Origin: Lithobates sylvaticus
Lineage: Eukaryota; Chordata; Amphibia; Anura; Ranidae
Direction of reading: 5' to 3'
Assembly: GCA_028564925.1 (NCBI GenBank)
Contig: CM053026.1
Location: forward strand, 128,427,150-128,491,149
DNA length: 64,000 bases
Shown: positions 1 through 10,170 of the stretch, one piece after another
Position numbering within the stretch: the first letter of the stretch is position 1
Layout of the letters: every line of letters begins with the position of its first letter
Notes under the pieces: generated by a model
Database searches by the model: none
Seen by the model: the letters and a program-made list of their open reading frames with translations, nothing else
What the model was told of the DNA's origin: nothing
Made by a program: the position numbers and the translations under genes

Positions 1-720
1 GCGTCGCAATAGGTGTGGCTTCCAAATTATGTCATCGGGTGGCCCCCGCCTTATGACAATGAAAGTCATTGCACACGACGGACACAGCATTACATTGGGA
101 GATTGCATCGAGTCAACATCAGAAGAAGAACAGAGGGAGAAGGCCCAACAGACGAGCGAGAAGACCCTGCAAAAGAGCAAAAGATAGTGGAGAGAGAGGA
201 CAGCGCAGAGAGGAGAAGAACCGGAGAGGGGAGAAGACGTCTCCAGAAGAGGGAGAAGAGCCGTAGCTGCCTTATCCTTACTAACCTGACGAAGGGGCGT
301 GGCCCCGAAACATGTAGTATCTCCAGTCGTCAGTGTGTGCTCCCTCTTGTTCCCCTGGTGTCAGCAGCGTTTGATCTGCCTCAGCAGCAGGGTTTTGCCC
401 ATAGCCGACTCAGTCCGAGTGGCCGTTGGACACTGGCCCCTACAGTTCTCGTGGCTACAGTTGTGCCACCCTCCACCGGACCCCTGGCCCTATGGTTCTG
501 GTCGGGACCCTTGACAGAGGCGCTCCTGCATTCTCTGCTCCATGGCTCTGTATATTCTCCCCTAAGCTCCTGTGACATCCATGTGGCTCCAGCCTCCAGG
601 TATTGTCATCTTCTCATCCAAGTCTCTTTATGACCATCTATAGCCTGCTGTAAATCTTGGGGATTACCTTCACTTTTTATAAAATAAAGAGTCTCTGCTT
701 CATTTTTGAGGAGTTTGTTT
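1..720 (+). repeat. Purine-rich repeat with a 3' AATAAA, possible Penelope-type end
   Basis: Bases about 120-265 are strongly purine-rich (GAGAAG-like runs). A hammerhead-like motif follows at 286-320, then about 350 bases of ordinary composition, and an AT-rich end with an AATAAA signal near 684. The layout (ribozyme-like motif, a few hundred bases, A/T-rich end) resembles the retroelement ends at 8755-9006 and 17685-17930. The open frame over 13-633 shows no recognised domain and I do not treat it as a gene. Family assignment is inference. Confidence 0.35.
286..320 (+). ncRNA. Hammerhead-ribozyme-like motif, copy 1
   Basis: CTGACGA at 286-292 is followed by an extra A, a GC-rich hairpin (GGGGC, loop GTG, GCCCC) at 294-306, and then GAAAC at 307-311 with ATGTA after it. 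This is the order of a hammerhead core: CUGANGA, stem II, GAAA, a tiny stem III and a cleavage trinucleotide. Stem I is weak here, with only about two pairs visible between 283-285 and 317-319, so this copy is probably inactive. It would act in the transcript of a Penelope-like retroelement if the assignment is right. Confidence 0.35.
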
Positions 721-761
721 ATGATTGTTAGTCAGTGCTGTCTTTTTTCCTGATTGTTTGT

Positions 762-1160
762 CAGAACACATAGCGCATCGCAGTTTGTTGCGTATGGGGC
801 TGTGCAACCGCAGACTGGTCAGGTTGCCCATGCTGACCTGTGTCCATAGCCAAAGACAATGAGCACGTAAGCATCAGATCTGGACCACAGGAGCAATGGA
901 AGAAGGTGACCTGGTCTAAATAATTTAAAAATGGTTTGAGGAACATGACAATGAGTTTGAGGTGTTGACAAATCCTCCAGATCTTAATCTAACCGAGCGT
1001 CTGTGGGATGTGGTGGGGAAAAAAGTACAATCCATGCAGGCCATACCTTGCAACTTGCAGGACTTAAAGGATCTGCTACTGATGGCTAGGTGCCAGACAC
1101 AACAGCATACCTTCATTGGTCTAATGGGAGTTCATACCTAGATGGGTTATGATGGGTGAA
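762..1160 (+). pseudogene. Tc1-like transposase remnant, C-terminal part
   Basis: The segment matches the Tc1-like copy at 13741-14130 base for base over long stretches, for example GTCAGAACACA and GCAGTTTGTTGCGTAT. Translation from about 970 gives PPDLNLTERLWDVVGKK, which is the SPDLNPIE..W segment around the third acidic residue of Tc1 DDE transposases. The N-terminal DNA-binding half is missing and stops break the frame, so it is dead. Its right inverted end runs into the hairpin at 1162-1304. Confidence 0.6.
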
Positions 1161-1161
1161 C

Positions 1162-1304
1162 ATAATGTTGAGGGTGATATGTTTATATACACCTATCACG
1201 TGAAACCCATGAACTGTTCGAATATTTAATGCTCCTTCACAATATGCAGTTTATGGGTTTCACGTGATATATTTATCTACACCTATCACCCTCAACATTA
1301 TTAT
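1162..1304. repeat. 143-bp hairpin built from Tc1-type inverted ends
   Basis: ATAATGTTGAGGGTGATA at the left is the reverse complement of TATCACCCTCAACATTAT at the right. An inner arm ATCACGTGAAACCCATGAACTG also pairs with CAGTTTATGGGTTTCACGTGAT (one mismatch). The loop is about 30 bases. The outer arms resemble the terminal repeat of the Tc1 family seen at 13301 and 14154. It is either a tiny non-autonomous element or a fused pair of inverted ends. Confidence 0.6.
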
Positions 1305-1611
1305 TTGGTTGAAAATACAAAACCACTTTGTAAAGATAAAAAATAGTTGTACCCTAATGAAAAAAACAAAAAAACATACACTTTTAAAGTCAAGCCTTTT
1401 CTCTTGCTTACTTTCAGTACAACCATAAACATTGGATTGCTGCAGTTCTTGTAGCTCTACACAATACTGAAGACTTCACTTGCCCTAATCGTAGATATTA
1501 AATATGAAATCTCTTCTTTTAAAGGGTTTTTCTGCCTCAGATTTTTCATTCTAGTGACATGATCTGTATCTTAAAATGGAACTTAATAGCAGAAATACTT
1601 AGTAAATACCC

Positions 1612-2830
1612 TTTTGGGGGGGGGGGGGGGGGGGCGTGTCCAAGATGGTGACGGGAGCGGACATGTAAGAGCTGAGCTCCGCTGCCCATATCTGCTTTTC
1701 TCTGTGATTTTGACGTAACAACCTGCGCAGGACACTACCTTATGCTCCGGGGGTCTACGTGGCAGATACAGAGTGGAAAACGACAGACGAGTACCCCTAG
1801 GACCCCTGAGGATCATTGGGGTACTTAAAGGAGCAGAAGGCAAGGATCCAGCCACCTTTGTTGAGCGTCTTCTTGGGACAATATTGCCTCAAGCCCAGTT
1901 TTCACCATACTTCACGGGGGAAAGGGCGCACAAAATAGCCCTCCACTAAAGGGCCAGTAGGCTCCCTGCACCCTTATCCTGTGACTCCTACACTTTAGGG
2001 ATAGGGACCAGGTCCTCCGGGAGGCTCGGAAACAAGAAGAGTTGCGGTATGAGGTGGCTAAATTGATGATTTTTCCTCATTTTTCTGTGGAGACACAGAG
2101 ACTCCACAGATCATTTGACCAGGTGAAGCAAGCACTATAGTATGTATGCTTTTCCCCAAATATAGTATGCTTTTCCCCGGTCGCCTTCGAGTTCAGGATG
2201 GCAATACTGTCCAGTTCTTTACATCACCAGATGAAGCCTCCAACTGGATCGAGACGCTACCTAGATTGTAAATAAGCCCTTGCAAAACACCATGTCGGCC
2301 TCTGTTCGAATTAGCCATCTAGAACTCTGTTTCTACTGAAACACTGGTACCAAATTTTCTTCACACGTGGAGACACTGGCTCAAACCCTGCTATTGAACT
2401 TTGACCCTGCATCCCATGGATTACAATTCTTACCTATAGAATGGAAATATTCTCCCCCTCTGAATGTTAACTACAAGTTTTGACCCCTCTCTTTTAGACA
2501 GGGGAAGGCTCTCTTGTTTTTACTGTTTATATCGTTTTTAACTAAGGTCAGTGCCCTCAAAGGACCTCTCGAGAGAGTTCTTCAGAGCTCCTAGTAGTCA
2601 AACAGCAGTGTGTGAATGACTCTTTACGCTCTTTATTTACCCTTAAGTGACTTCAGCTCCCCCCTCCTCTTTGGTTCATAGCCCCCAAGTGGCATTCTGC
2701 CATGTTACTGTTTGTGATCCAAGCAAATCACAGTTGGGGTGATCTGGCAGGGTGGGTGGGGGTGTGAATGTTATGCGTGGTTTAGATTTTTTGGGGTTTT
2801 GGTTTTTGGTTCTCCTTTTTTTCTGGCTAA
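1612..2830 (+). mobile_element. L1 LINE fragment: 5' leader, ORF1 and inter-ORF spacer
   Basis: After a run of more than 20 G, the sequence GGGCGTGTCCAAGATGGTGACGG begins like an amphibian L1 5' leader. An ORF1 remnant follows (about 1806-2268). The stretch 2280-2830, with CATAGCCCCCAAGTGG and a GT/T-rich end, looks like the L1 spacer before ORF2. No endonuclease or reverse transcriptase follows, so the copy is cut off at its 3' side. It is in sense orientation and has clear breaks. Confidence 0.6.
1806..2268 (+). pseudogene. L1 ORF1p remnant (RNA-binding protein)
   Basis: ORF1p coats L1 RNA to form the retrotransposition particle. Visible pieces are LRIIGVLKGAEGKDPATF from 1806 (entry to the RRM), FVERLLGTILPQAQFSPYF just after it, and EARKQEELRYEVAKLMIF from about 2022, followed by a VETQRLHRSFDQVKQAL-like helix. 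Near the end, LRVQDGNTVQFFTSPDEA resembles the C-terminal domain. The pieces lie in different frames, with stops near 1950 and a duplicated stretch around 2140-2170 (ATAGTATGCTTTTCCCC). The N-terminal coiled coil is missing because leader sequence joins directly to the RRM. This is a broken gene. Confidence 0.6.
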
Positions 2831-3152
2831 TAGATACTTTTTAGAATTCTGTTGGGACACAGCACCGGAAGTGTTGGTGCTTGCGGCTGATTCCTGTACT
2901 GATCACACACAGGTATATAAATGTGTTTGTGTCTGCACTGAGAAAGGCGTGTCCTCAGTGCACACTCCTTCCTCAGTGTACTCACTGTCATCAACCCTCC
3001 CTTCCTAGCCGCTGCAGCTGTTACACTGACAGGCACATGGCCAAGGAATTTGGTATTGGGTTGGGCCAGGCATAATTGTGAACAAATTCCTCATCAGGTC
3101 CACTTTACTTTTGAATGACAGCGCATGCCAGTGGGCACATCCATAGTGATAT

Positions 3153-3734
3153 TGTCAGGAAGAGCCTGCCAGAAGCAGAATATCTGGACAAGCTGGTGTG
3201 CGATTGCAGGTGCCAATGCGCATGCGTGAGCGCACACAAGGCCCCTAAGGCCAGGTGGGCTATTTTAACCAGGCTGACACACAGAAGCATTGCTGTCTGA
3301 TCTACAGTGTTCCCCGTGTGTTATCTGCTATCCTAATCTGTTCCTGTGTATTACCCGCTTTGCGTTTGACTATTCCTAATGTCTGCCTGCATCTGACACC
3401 GGCTTGTCCTGACGTTGCATCTGCCTGCTCCTCTGGTCTTTCTGCCACCTGCCTGATACTGACCCGGCTAGTGACCCTTCTGAGTTCCAGTCCTGTGGGT
3501 TTCTCCTCCCAGTCTGCTCCAGCCTCCAGTCTGCTGCTTCTGTCTGCTGTTCCAGTCTGCTGACCACCCTGCACAGTGCCACCTGGAATTCCAGACTGAC
3601 CACCTTGCTGTTGATCCTGCTAGGCACTCGTGCTACTCTACACTCCTGCGCCTCCTGTTTATTAGGGGCCTTGAGTCAGAGGCGTAAGAGAGGCCTTCCA
3701 TTGCATTTCGGGCTCATCTACTAGGTACGTGACA
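3153..3734 (+). mobile_element. Solo LTR, probably Ty3/Gypsy-like
   Basis: A 582-bp block starts TGTCAGGAAGAGCC and ends GTACGTGACA (TG...CA termini). It is flanked by a perfect 5-bp target duplication GATAT at 3148-3152 and 3735-3739. The middle is rich in CTGCC/CTGCTCC pyrimidine repeats. I recognise this LTR type from amphibian Gypsy-like elements, but the family call is inference. No internal region is present, so it is a fossil left by LTR-LTR recombination. Age is not measurable from one LTR. Confidence 0.6.
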
Positions 3735-3739
3735 GATAT

Positions 3740-5022
3740 TCAGTCCAATAGCAGCTTTCGATTCTGCCCACTGTCATTAAAGAGTAAACCAGACCTAATG
3801 AGGTACTAGTCTTTCAATTCCCCCTTCAGGCTTTGCCCATCCAGTGACAAGTAATTTCCCAAATATAAGCATTGCCCATATTCGGTTAATGACATCACCT
3901 CTATCTATCTTTTACATTTAGCTTTCGGTGGGGAATTTCCTGACCAACAGCTGAAGGATTACAGCACTGTGCGCAATGCTTTAACACACAAGAGTTTCTC
4001 AGCACAGGCACGGCCTGCTCTAAGCCCTGGCACACCTCTTAATTTGTTTTGAATCTGTTTCTGCCATAGCAACAGATTCCTAAAGTGGCAATAGTAAGAA
4101 CTACCTGAATTTGGTGCATGTGTCTGTATAGTTACCCATACAGGTGCACATTTTGCCTAAATTAGGCAGCAGTAGGTCTTGGGGAACTATCTCCAGAAAA
4201 CTGTAGTTAGGGCTGTTTTGAATTCTCCTGATTGTGTCTCTCTTGTACAATGAAGAGCCTGCCTGTCTGCAAGTATTTTTTTGCCTTTTAGTTCTGTTTT
4301 AACATTCTCCTGTGCATGCAGTCCTGAAATCATAATTTATTTTCTGTATAGTGCTGGATTCTCCTGAAGTGGGTGGGAGAATTTACAAGTATAAGGAGAA
4401 TGAACTATTGAGGCGGTAGAGGGAGAAAAGTTGCATTGATTTATACTTGCAGTCCATATTTTATAAGAGAAGGCATCTTTGTCATCCTTTTAATTGCACC
4501 CTCATTTTGTTCACCTTTGTGGGCCAATAGCTAACAATTGTATGTCAATGTCAATTGTAGGGCAATTTAGCCCTAAAAGTGTCTTTGCTCTTGAACAGTG
4601 AAAACATGAGTATGGAATCCTCAATTTTTATGTTGCATGTTTATGTTGCATTCAGCTTCTAGTGTTTATTCTTATTGGCATTTCAAAGACATATGTTTAA
4701 GTGAAAAAAAAATGAAATAAAAAATGTTTGCATAATATGATAGAGACCGATTTAGTTTTTTTAGTATATGACATTGGGGCATGCAGATCAGAAGAGATGC
4801 TTTCTTTTCTCACGCAGTGAGGATTGTAATTTTGTGCCCAGGAGACAGTGGGAGAAACAGGGCAAAGGTTACATTTGCAAACTTGATTGATTGTCCTGGT
4901 TATGTTAAAAGAGCTAAGGTGTGTTAAAATGCATTTACGCTCAAAGTCATGCTTTGGAGTGAACACCACATTAGTCAAGCTAGTTAATGTGTATCATGTT
5001 TACCTTGCAAAACAATGGTGAT
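3740..5022. other. No gene recognised
   Basis: Ordinary AT-rich sequence. I see no coding pattern, RNA gene or clear repeat in it. Confidence 0.5.
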
Positions 5023-5146
5023 TACCGTATTTATCGACGTATGACACGCACCGTCGTATAACACGCACCCCAAGTTTAAGAGGGCATTTTAAGGAAAAAA
5101 AGTTTTAGGAGGGAAGTTTAGGGAAAAAAAAAACCTTACATTTAAG

Positions 5147-5409
5147 CGTCATTTGCAGCTTGCCCAGCGTCATTTGCAGCCTTGCCCAGCGTCATTTGCA
5201 GCCTTGCCCAGTGTCATTGCAGCTTGCCCAGTGTCATTGCAGCTTGCCCAGTGTCATTGTAGCTTGCCCAGTGTCATTGTAGCTTGCCCAGTGTCATTGC
5301 AGCCTTGCCCAGCGTCATTGCAGCCTTGCCCAGCGTCATTGCAGCCTTGCCCAGCGTCATTGCAGCCTTGCCCAGCGTCATTGTAGCTTGCCAGCGTCAT
5401 TTGCAGTCT
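5147..5409 (+). repeat. 20-22-bp minisatellite
   Basis: About 13 tandem copies of GCCCAGYGTCATTGCAGCTT. Two subtypes alternate in blocks: GCCTT endings with AGCGTC, and GCTT endings with AGTGTC. This block pattern points to unequal exchange or replication slippage. The open frames here repeat the same short peptide and are not genes. Confidence 0.9.
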
Positions 5410-5512
5410 TGTCCGGGTTTAAATTTCCAGCCGCCGAGACGCTCTGTCGCGTGCACCGGCGAAAAAGACCGAAGCGCCGGCGAAAAAGACCGAAGCGCCC
5501 CCGGAAAAGACC

Positions 5513-5610
5513 GAGCCGACTGTTCGGCTCCGCTCATGGTCCCGCCTCCCTGCTGTTTCCGGAGCGAGCGCAGGGAGGCGGGACTACAAGCGGAGCCGAA
5601 CAGTCGGCTC
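5513..5610. repeat. 98-bp GC-rich hairpin inside the MITE
   Basis: GAGCCGACTGTTCGGCTCCG at the left pairs with CGGAGCCGAACAGTCGGCTC at the right. An inner arm GTCCCGCCTCCCTGC pairs with GCAGGGAGGCGGGAC. The whole block folds on itself with a loop near 5560. The arms are nearly perfect while the surrounding sequence has decayed, so the hairpin is young or was corrected between its arms. Confidence 0.85.
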
Positions 5611-5780
5611 AGACTTTTTCGTCGCCGCCTCAGTTTTTTCCGGCAGCGCTCGCTATTTTTCGGCGGCGCTTGCCATTTTTGTCACTTTTTTGGGGGGGTA
5701 TCGGCGTATAACACGCACCCACGACTTTCCCCCGATTTTAAGGGGGAAAAGGTGCGTGTTATACGCCGATAAATACGGTA

Positions 5781-6467
5781 TACAGTAAACCTATGATTGA
5801 GCTGATCTATATCAGAATTTATAGTATGTATTTGTGTATAGTCCTGTGTGGCAGAGGACTATAAGTAAAAAAGGTGTGTTTACTACTAGGACAATAACCT
5901 ATTCCTCACATTTTCAGGATTCGGGTTGCAGTATTCTGAATATTTCAGGTATTTTTGCCTGGAGAATTCATGGATTTTACACTGAAATGTGACTTGTGTT
6001 CCAGACGTTTGGGAGCCATTGGTCATGTTTATTCTACTCTGTGTGATAGGGCATCGTGTGAGTGTGATAGGCAGGCCAGTCTAATGCAAATCAGACCATA
6101 TTCTAAGCCTTTTGACAAATCAAGTCTGCAATGACATTTGGTTTCAAACATTTAGTGTATATGTTGAGGGTAAACATGCTTCTATGCAGCTCTGTGTGGT
6201 AAAATGTGCAATGTTTCAATATTCACTTGTATAATCGTGGGCGGTTTGGGTCACATTTATTAATCTCAAGTTTAATCTTACAGCACTTTAACTTTACTTT
6301 ATGATTGTTTTTTGGGTAATTTGTCAATACTGAAGCCTTTAGCCACTTTCCCCCTCTTTCTGCCCAGACCATTATTCATCTTACAGTGCTGTCACACTTT
6401 GAATGGCAATTACTCAGTCATGCAGTACTGTACCCAAATTATTATTTTTTGTAAGTTTTAAGGCAGA
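5781..6467. other. No gene recognised
   Basis: AT-rich sequence between two transposons. Nothing identifiable. Confidence 0.5.
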
Positions 6468-6714
6468 TACAGTATCTCACCAAAGTGAGTACACTTACAT
6501 TTACATTTTTGTAAAATATTTTATTATATTTTTTCTAGTGACAACACTTAAGAATTGACACTTTACTACAATGTAAAGTTGTGAGTGTACAGCTTGTATA
6601 ACGGTATAAATTTGCTGTCCCCTCAAAATAACTCAACACACAGCCATTAATGTCTAAACCGCTGGCAACAAAAGTGAGTACACCCCTAAGTGAAAATGTC
6701 CAAATTGGGCCCAA

Positions 6715-7500
6715 AGTGTCAATATTTTCTGTGGTCACCATTATTTTCCAGCACTGCCTTAACCCTCTTGAGCATGGAGCTCACCAGAGCTTCACAGATT
6801 GCCACTGGAGTTCTCTTACACTACTCCATGACGACATCACTGAGCTGGTGGATGTTAGAGACAGATGCTCAATAGGGTTTAGGTCTGGAGACATGCTTGG
6901 CCAGTCCATCGCCTTTACCCTCAGCTTCTTTAGCAAGGTAGTGGTCGTCTTGGAGGTGTGTTTGGGGTCGTTATCATGTACACTTGTCTTTGTACTCCTT
7001 ACCTAGTTGCCACCACACATGCTTGACACCATCTAAACCAAATAAGTTTATCTTGGTCTCATCAGACCACAGGACATGGTTCCAGTAATCCATGTCCTTA
7101 GTCTGCTTGTCTTCAGCAAACTGTTTGTGGGCTTTCTTGTGCATCATCTTTAGAAGAGGCTTTCTTCTGGGATGACAGCCATGCAGACCAATTTGATGCA
7201 GTGTGTGGCATTTGGCCTGAGCACTGACAGGCTGACCCCCACCCCTTCAACCTCTACAGCAATGCTGGCAGCACTCATATGTCTATTTACCCTAGACAAC
7301 CTCTGGCTGTGACGCTGAACACGTTCACTCAATCTCTTTGGTCGACCTTGGTGACCATTCTGAGTGAAACCTGTCCTGTTAAACCACTGTATGATCTTAG
7401 CCACCGAGCTGCAGCTCAGTTTCAGGGTCTTGGCAATCTTCTTATAGCCTATGCCATCTTTATGTAGAGCAACAATTCAGTTTTTTCAGATCCTCAGAGT
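6715..7500 (-). pseudogene. Tc1-like DDE transposase, internally deleted
   Basis: Tc1 transposases bind the inverted ends through an N-terminal paired-like domain and cut with a DDE triad. The 7404-7150 part reads GRPKRLSERVQRHSQRLSRV, the second helix-turn-helix with its GRPK hook. Further on are WNHVLWSDETKINLFGLDG (first D), [16 protein letters not shown] (second D) and [15 protein letters not shown] (third acidic residue). The stretch between KDKCT and NDPKH, normally about 60 residues, is missing. Frames shift several times. The enzyme is dead. Confidence 0.75.
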
Positions 7501-7625
7501 TCTTTTCCATGAGGTGCCATGTTGGACTTTCAGTGACCAGTATGATAGAGTGGGAGCGATAAGACCAAATTTAACACACATGCTCCCCATTCACACCTGA
7601 GACCTTGTAACACTAATGTGTCACG

Positions 7626-7997
7626 TGACACCGGGGCGGGAAAAGGGCTAATTGGGTCCCATCACTGATACGTCTATTTCCCAAAGACAAATAATAGGGG
7701 CGATAAAGGGCAGCCCTGGCGCGTCCCATTTGATATAGAGAAGCTCTCTGAATGAACTCCATTAGCCTTAACCAATGAGCAACTTCTTTGGTCGACAATG
7801 GCGAGGACTGAACTTCCTTTGGTCGACAATGGCGAGGAATTCAATTCCTATTTCCCTTTCCAATGTCTGTTTATGTTTTTTCTCCATTTCCTGTATCTGG
7901 CTCTCTTCACTCGCAGAGTTCTTTTCCACGTGACACCGGGGCGGGAAAAGGGCTAATTGGGTCCCATCACTGATACGTCTATTTCCCAAAGACAACC
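7626..7997. repeat. Rearranged cassette with a 65-bp direct duplication
   Basis: The stretch GACACCGGGGCGGGAAAAGG onward (about 65 bp, ending CCCAAAGACAA) occurs at 7626 and again at 7929. Between the copies a second, smaller duplication repeats CTTTGGTCGACAATGGCGAGGA at about 7782 and 7818. None of this belongs to the usual body of this Tc1 family, so it is inserted or captured sequence. Confidence 0.7.
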
Positions 7998-8754
7998 TCA
8001 CTTTTGTTGCCAGCGGTTTAGACATTAATGGCTGTGTGTTGAGTTATTTTGAGGGGACAGCAAATTTACACTGTTATACAAGCTGTACACTCACTACTTT
8101 ACATTGTAGCAAAGTGTAATTTCTTCAGTGTTGTCACATGAAAAGTTATAATAAAATCATTACAAAAATGTAAGGGGGTGTACTCACTTTTGTGAGATAC
8201 TGTAGATCTAATATTTAATTACCAGTGTTTTTATCTTATTTTTTTGCTATATAAGCGATAAAATATCAATGATTTTGGAAAAAAAAAACATGTTTTGTTG
8301 TAATTTTAAGTTAATTCTTACAGAATATAGGCATACTTATAGTTACACCCCAAAACACATTGAGAATATCACATATGCAAGACTTTTTTGCACCCTAGAT
8401 ACATAAAGGGTCCTGAAATCCATGGAGTACCTTTTGGGCTTTCAAGGAGCTCAAGTTATGCATCTAAATTCTTGACTACCTATCACATTTTGGAGTCTTT
8501 TGAAAATGTAATTTTTTGTCACAAGTTTTTGGGAAATGCAGGAAAGAAAATGACAATGTATTTTTTTACACACAGTTGTCAATATTTCTAACACACATCT
8601 AAGGCATACTTAGAATTACACCCTAAGACACATTCTCCTGAGTATGGCAGTACCATGTGGGAGACTTTTTCACAGGCTAGCCACATACAGGGGCCCAAAG
8701 TCCATGGAGCACCTTCAGGTGTTGTATGGGCATATATTACGCTTCTAAGTTCCT

Positions 8755-9006
8755 GCTGCTATCGCTGAGGCTCTGATGAAGAGGGTAATCTCTCGTAACG
8801 CATAAGCCGTTTTGCGATGCCATCTGGTTCCTCCTAACTCCCGATCCAGGTTGCAGGTGTCTAGAAGACACAGCTCCGAATTTGTGGAGTAATGTTAAGC
8901 TTTCTTTAACGTTTGTGAGTATGACCTTTGTTTTTACTATTTAAATAAATCTTATTTTTGGTACTGCGCAAGGTCGGTGCGCCCTCCCATTTTTTTCTAT
9001 ATGCTA
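8755..9006 (+). mobile_element. Short Penelope-like retroelement insertion (252 bp)
   Basis: The insertion is flanked by near-identical 10-mers, CTAAGTTCCT (8745-8754) and CTAATTTCCT (9007-9016). It opens 14 bases before a hammerhead-like motif and ends in GGTCGGTGCGCCCTCCC plus a T-rich tail. The same 3' sequence (GGTCGGTGCGCCCTTCTG) occurs on the minus strand at about 17700-17735, so both are copies of one family. It has no coding sequence; the copy is extremely 5'-truncated. The Penelope assignment rests on the ribozyme-like motif. Confidence 0.55.
8769..8808 (+). ncRNA. Hammerhead-ribozyme-like motif, copy 2
   Basis: GGCT (8769-8772) pairs with AGCC (8805-8808) as stem I. CTGATGA follows at 8773-8779, then a GAG/CTC stem II. 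The second core block and the cleavage region depart from the hammerhead consensus, so this copy is probably inactive. It has the same 40-nt length and the same stem I bases as the copy at 17882-17921. Confidence 0.45.
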
Positions 9007-9599
9007 CTAATTTCCTAACAGGACAGTGGAAACCTTTTGAAAAGCAAATACTCCAAGTTATTCTTAAGAGGCATGATGAATCTTTGAACACTTTATTGTT
9101 TTGCCATAAGCTTTTGGAATATGTAGAAAGCAAATTAAAATGTATTTTTTTTCTACACTATGTTGTCAATTGAATAAGATATTTCTCACACACAGCATGG
9201 GCATACTTTGAATTACACCCTAAAACACATTCTACTACTCCTCCTGAGTATGGAGATACATGTGTATGACTTTTTCAATATTTGTACACATAATATACCA
9301 GACATTGTATCTTGTATATCACACAAATCAACCAATTGTAATGGTCACCTCTATATGAGTGGTCAGAGAATATAGCTTAGTGCAGCGTCACCTATAGCAG
9401 TCCCAGTTCCTATAAGGCAAGTAAACCTAGTCTACCGGTATGTGGATTTACACAGGGATGCCATGTTCAGTGGCCAGGAAGTACATGAGGCTGATAAAAG
9501 CAAGAACAAAAGAGTTTACTTGGTTTATTTGGTTCCAGGTGTGCAGTTGTCCACAGGGGATGGCTGGGACTGGCGTCTCACAGGAACATATTCAGTTGG

Positions 9600-9920
9600 A
9601 TGGTGGGTGGTGATCAGGAACACTGTGGCTGGCTTACACTTGTCTGGTGACACTGGGGACTGGTGTCGTAATCAGAAATAGTGCTGCTGTCTTACACTGG
9701 GACTGTTATGGCGACTATCAGGGACACCGTTGCTGGCTTACACTGGTGTGGTGGTGATCATGGACACTGGGGCTGGTGTGGCGGTGATCAAGGACAATAT
9801 GACTGGAGTGGCAGTGATAAGGGACACTGAGTGAGTGGCTATGATTAAGGATACTGACTTGGCTGCACTGGTCTAGTGACATTGTACTGCTATGGCAGTG
9901 ATCAGAGATAATGGCTGGCA
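9600..9920 (+). repeat. GTGATCA-type minisatellite
   Basis: Diverged 30-45-bp units share the core GTGATCAGGGACACTGG followed by CTGGTGTGG. About eight units can be followed, with heavy point divergence. It lies inside the long ranid repeat. Confidence 0.7.
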
Positions 9921-10170
9921 TCACTGACATACAGTGACATCAAACCAGCCAGCCATTGAAAATGTCACCATAGTGACACTGCAGTTGCTCTGATGACCAT
10001 ATGACAGCTGAGGCTGTCCATTCCAAGCTGTGTGCCGGAGATCCCTCCCCATCACCTTTTTTCTCTTTGTGTCAGGAAAATATGTCAGAAGTGACTCATG
10101 CAGATCATCCCGGTATAGCCACTTCAACCTGAGGACATCATTTGATGTCATGCGGGCAGGAAGTGGTTAG

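Larger units (their letters stand above)
5025..5778. mobile_element. MITE with CCGTATTTATCG inverted ends
   Basis: The left end CCGTATTTATCGACGTAT and the right end ATACGCCGATAAATACGG are inverted copies, each flanked by TA (5023-5024 and 5779-5780). Secondary inner copies of the CGTATAACACGCACC motif lie at both ends (about 5052 and 5705). The interior carries a minisatellite (5147-5409) and a strong GC hairpin (5513-5610). There is no transposase, so it is non-autonomous. The TA target fits a mariner-like mobiliser, but that is inference. Confidence 0.7.
6470..8202 (-). mobile_element. Tc1-like transposon with about 210-bp inverted ends
   Basis: The ends CAGTATCTCAC and GTGAGATACTG are inverted repeats flanked by TA (6468-6469 and 8203-8204). 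The inverted ends run for about 210 bp, to ACAAAAGTGAG near 6674 and CTCACTTTTGTTG near 7998. A degraded transposase lies on the minus strand. Before the right end there is foreign, internally duplicated sequence (about 7544-7997). The same family recurs at 20903-21335. Confidence 0.85.
8205..10170 (-). repeat. Long ranid interspersed repeat, interrupted
   Basis: Diverged copies of a unit follow one another. The phrase AATTACACCCTAARACACATT recurs at about 8611 and 9210, with a related CACCCCAAAACACATT at 8345. CCATGGAGYACCTT recurs at 8420 and 8703. The right part holds a GTGATCA minisatellite (9600-9920) and ends in GCAGGAAGTGGTTA near 10170, the inverse of the TAACCACTTCC terminus common in ranid repeats. 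A retroelement piece sits inside at 8755-9006. There is no coding capacity. Confidence 0.55.

Noticed and set aside
13-633. 206-codon open frame at the start of the window
   Set aside because: Purine-rich low-complexity N-terminal half, no domain, and it overlaps a repeat with a ribozyme-like motif. No splice or start context supports it.
5153-5772. Open frames with repeated CPASLQ / PSVIAAL peptides
   Set aside because: They are translations of a 20-22-bp minisatellite inside a MITE.
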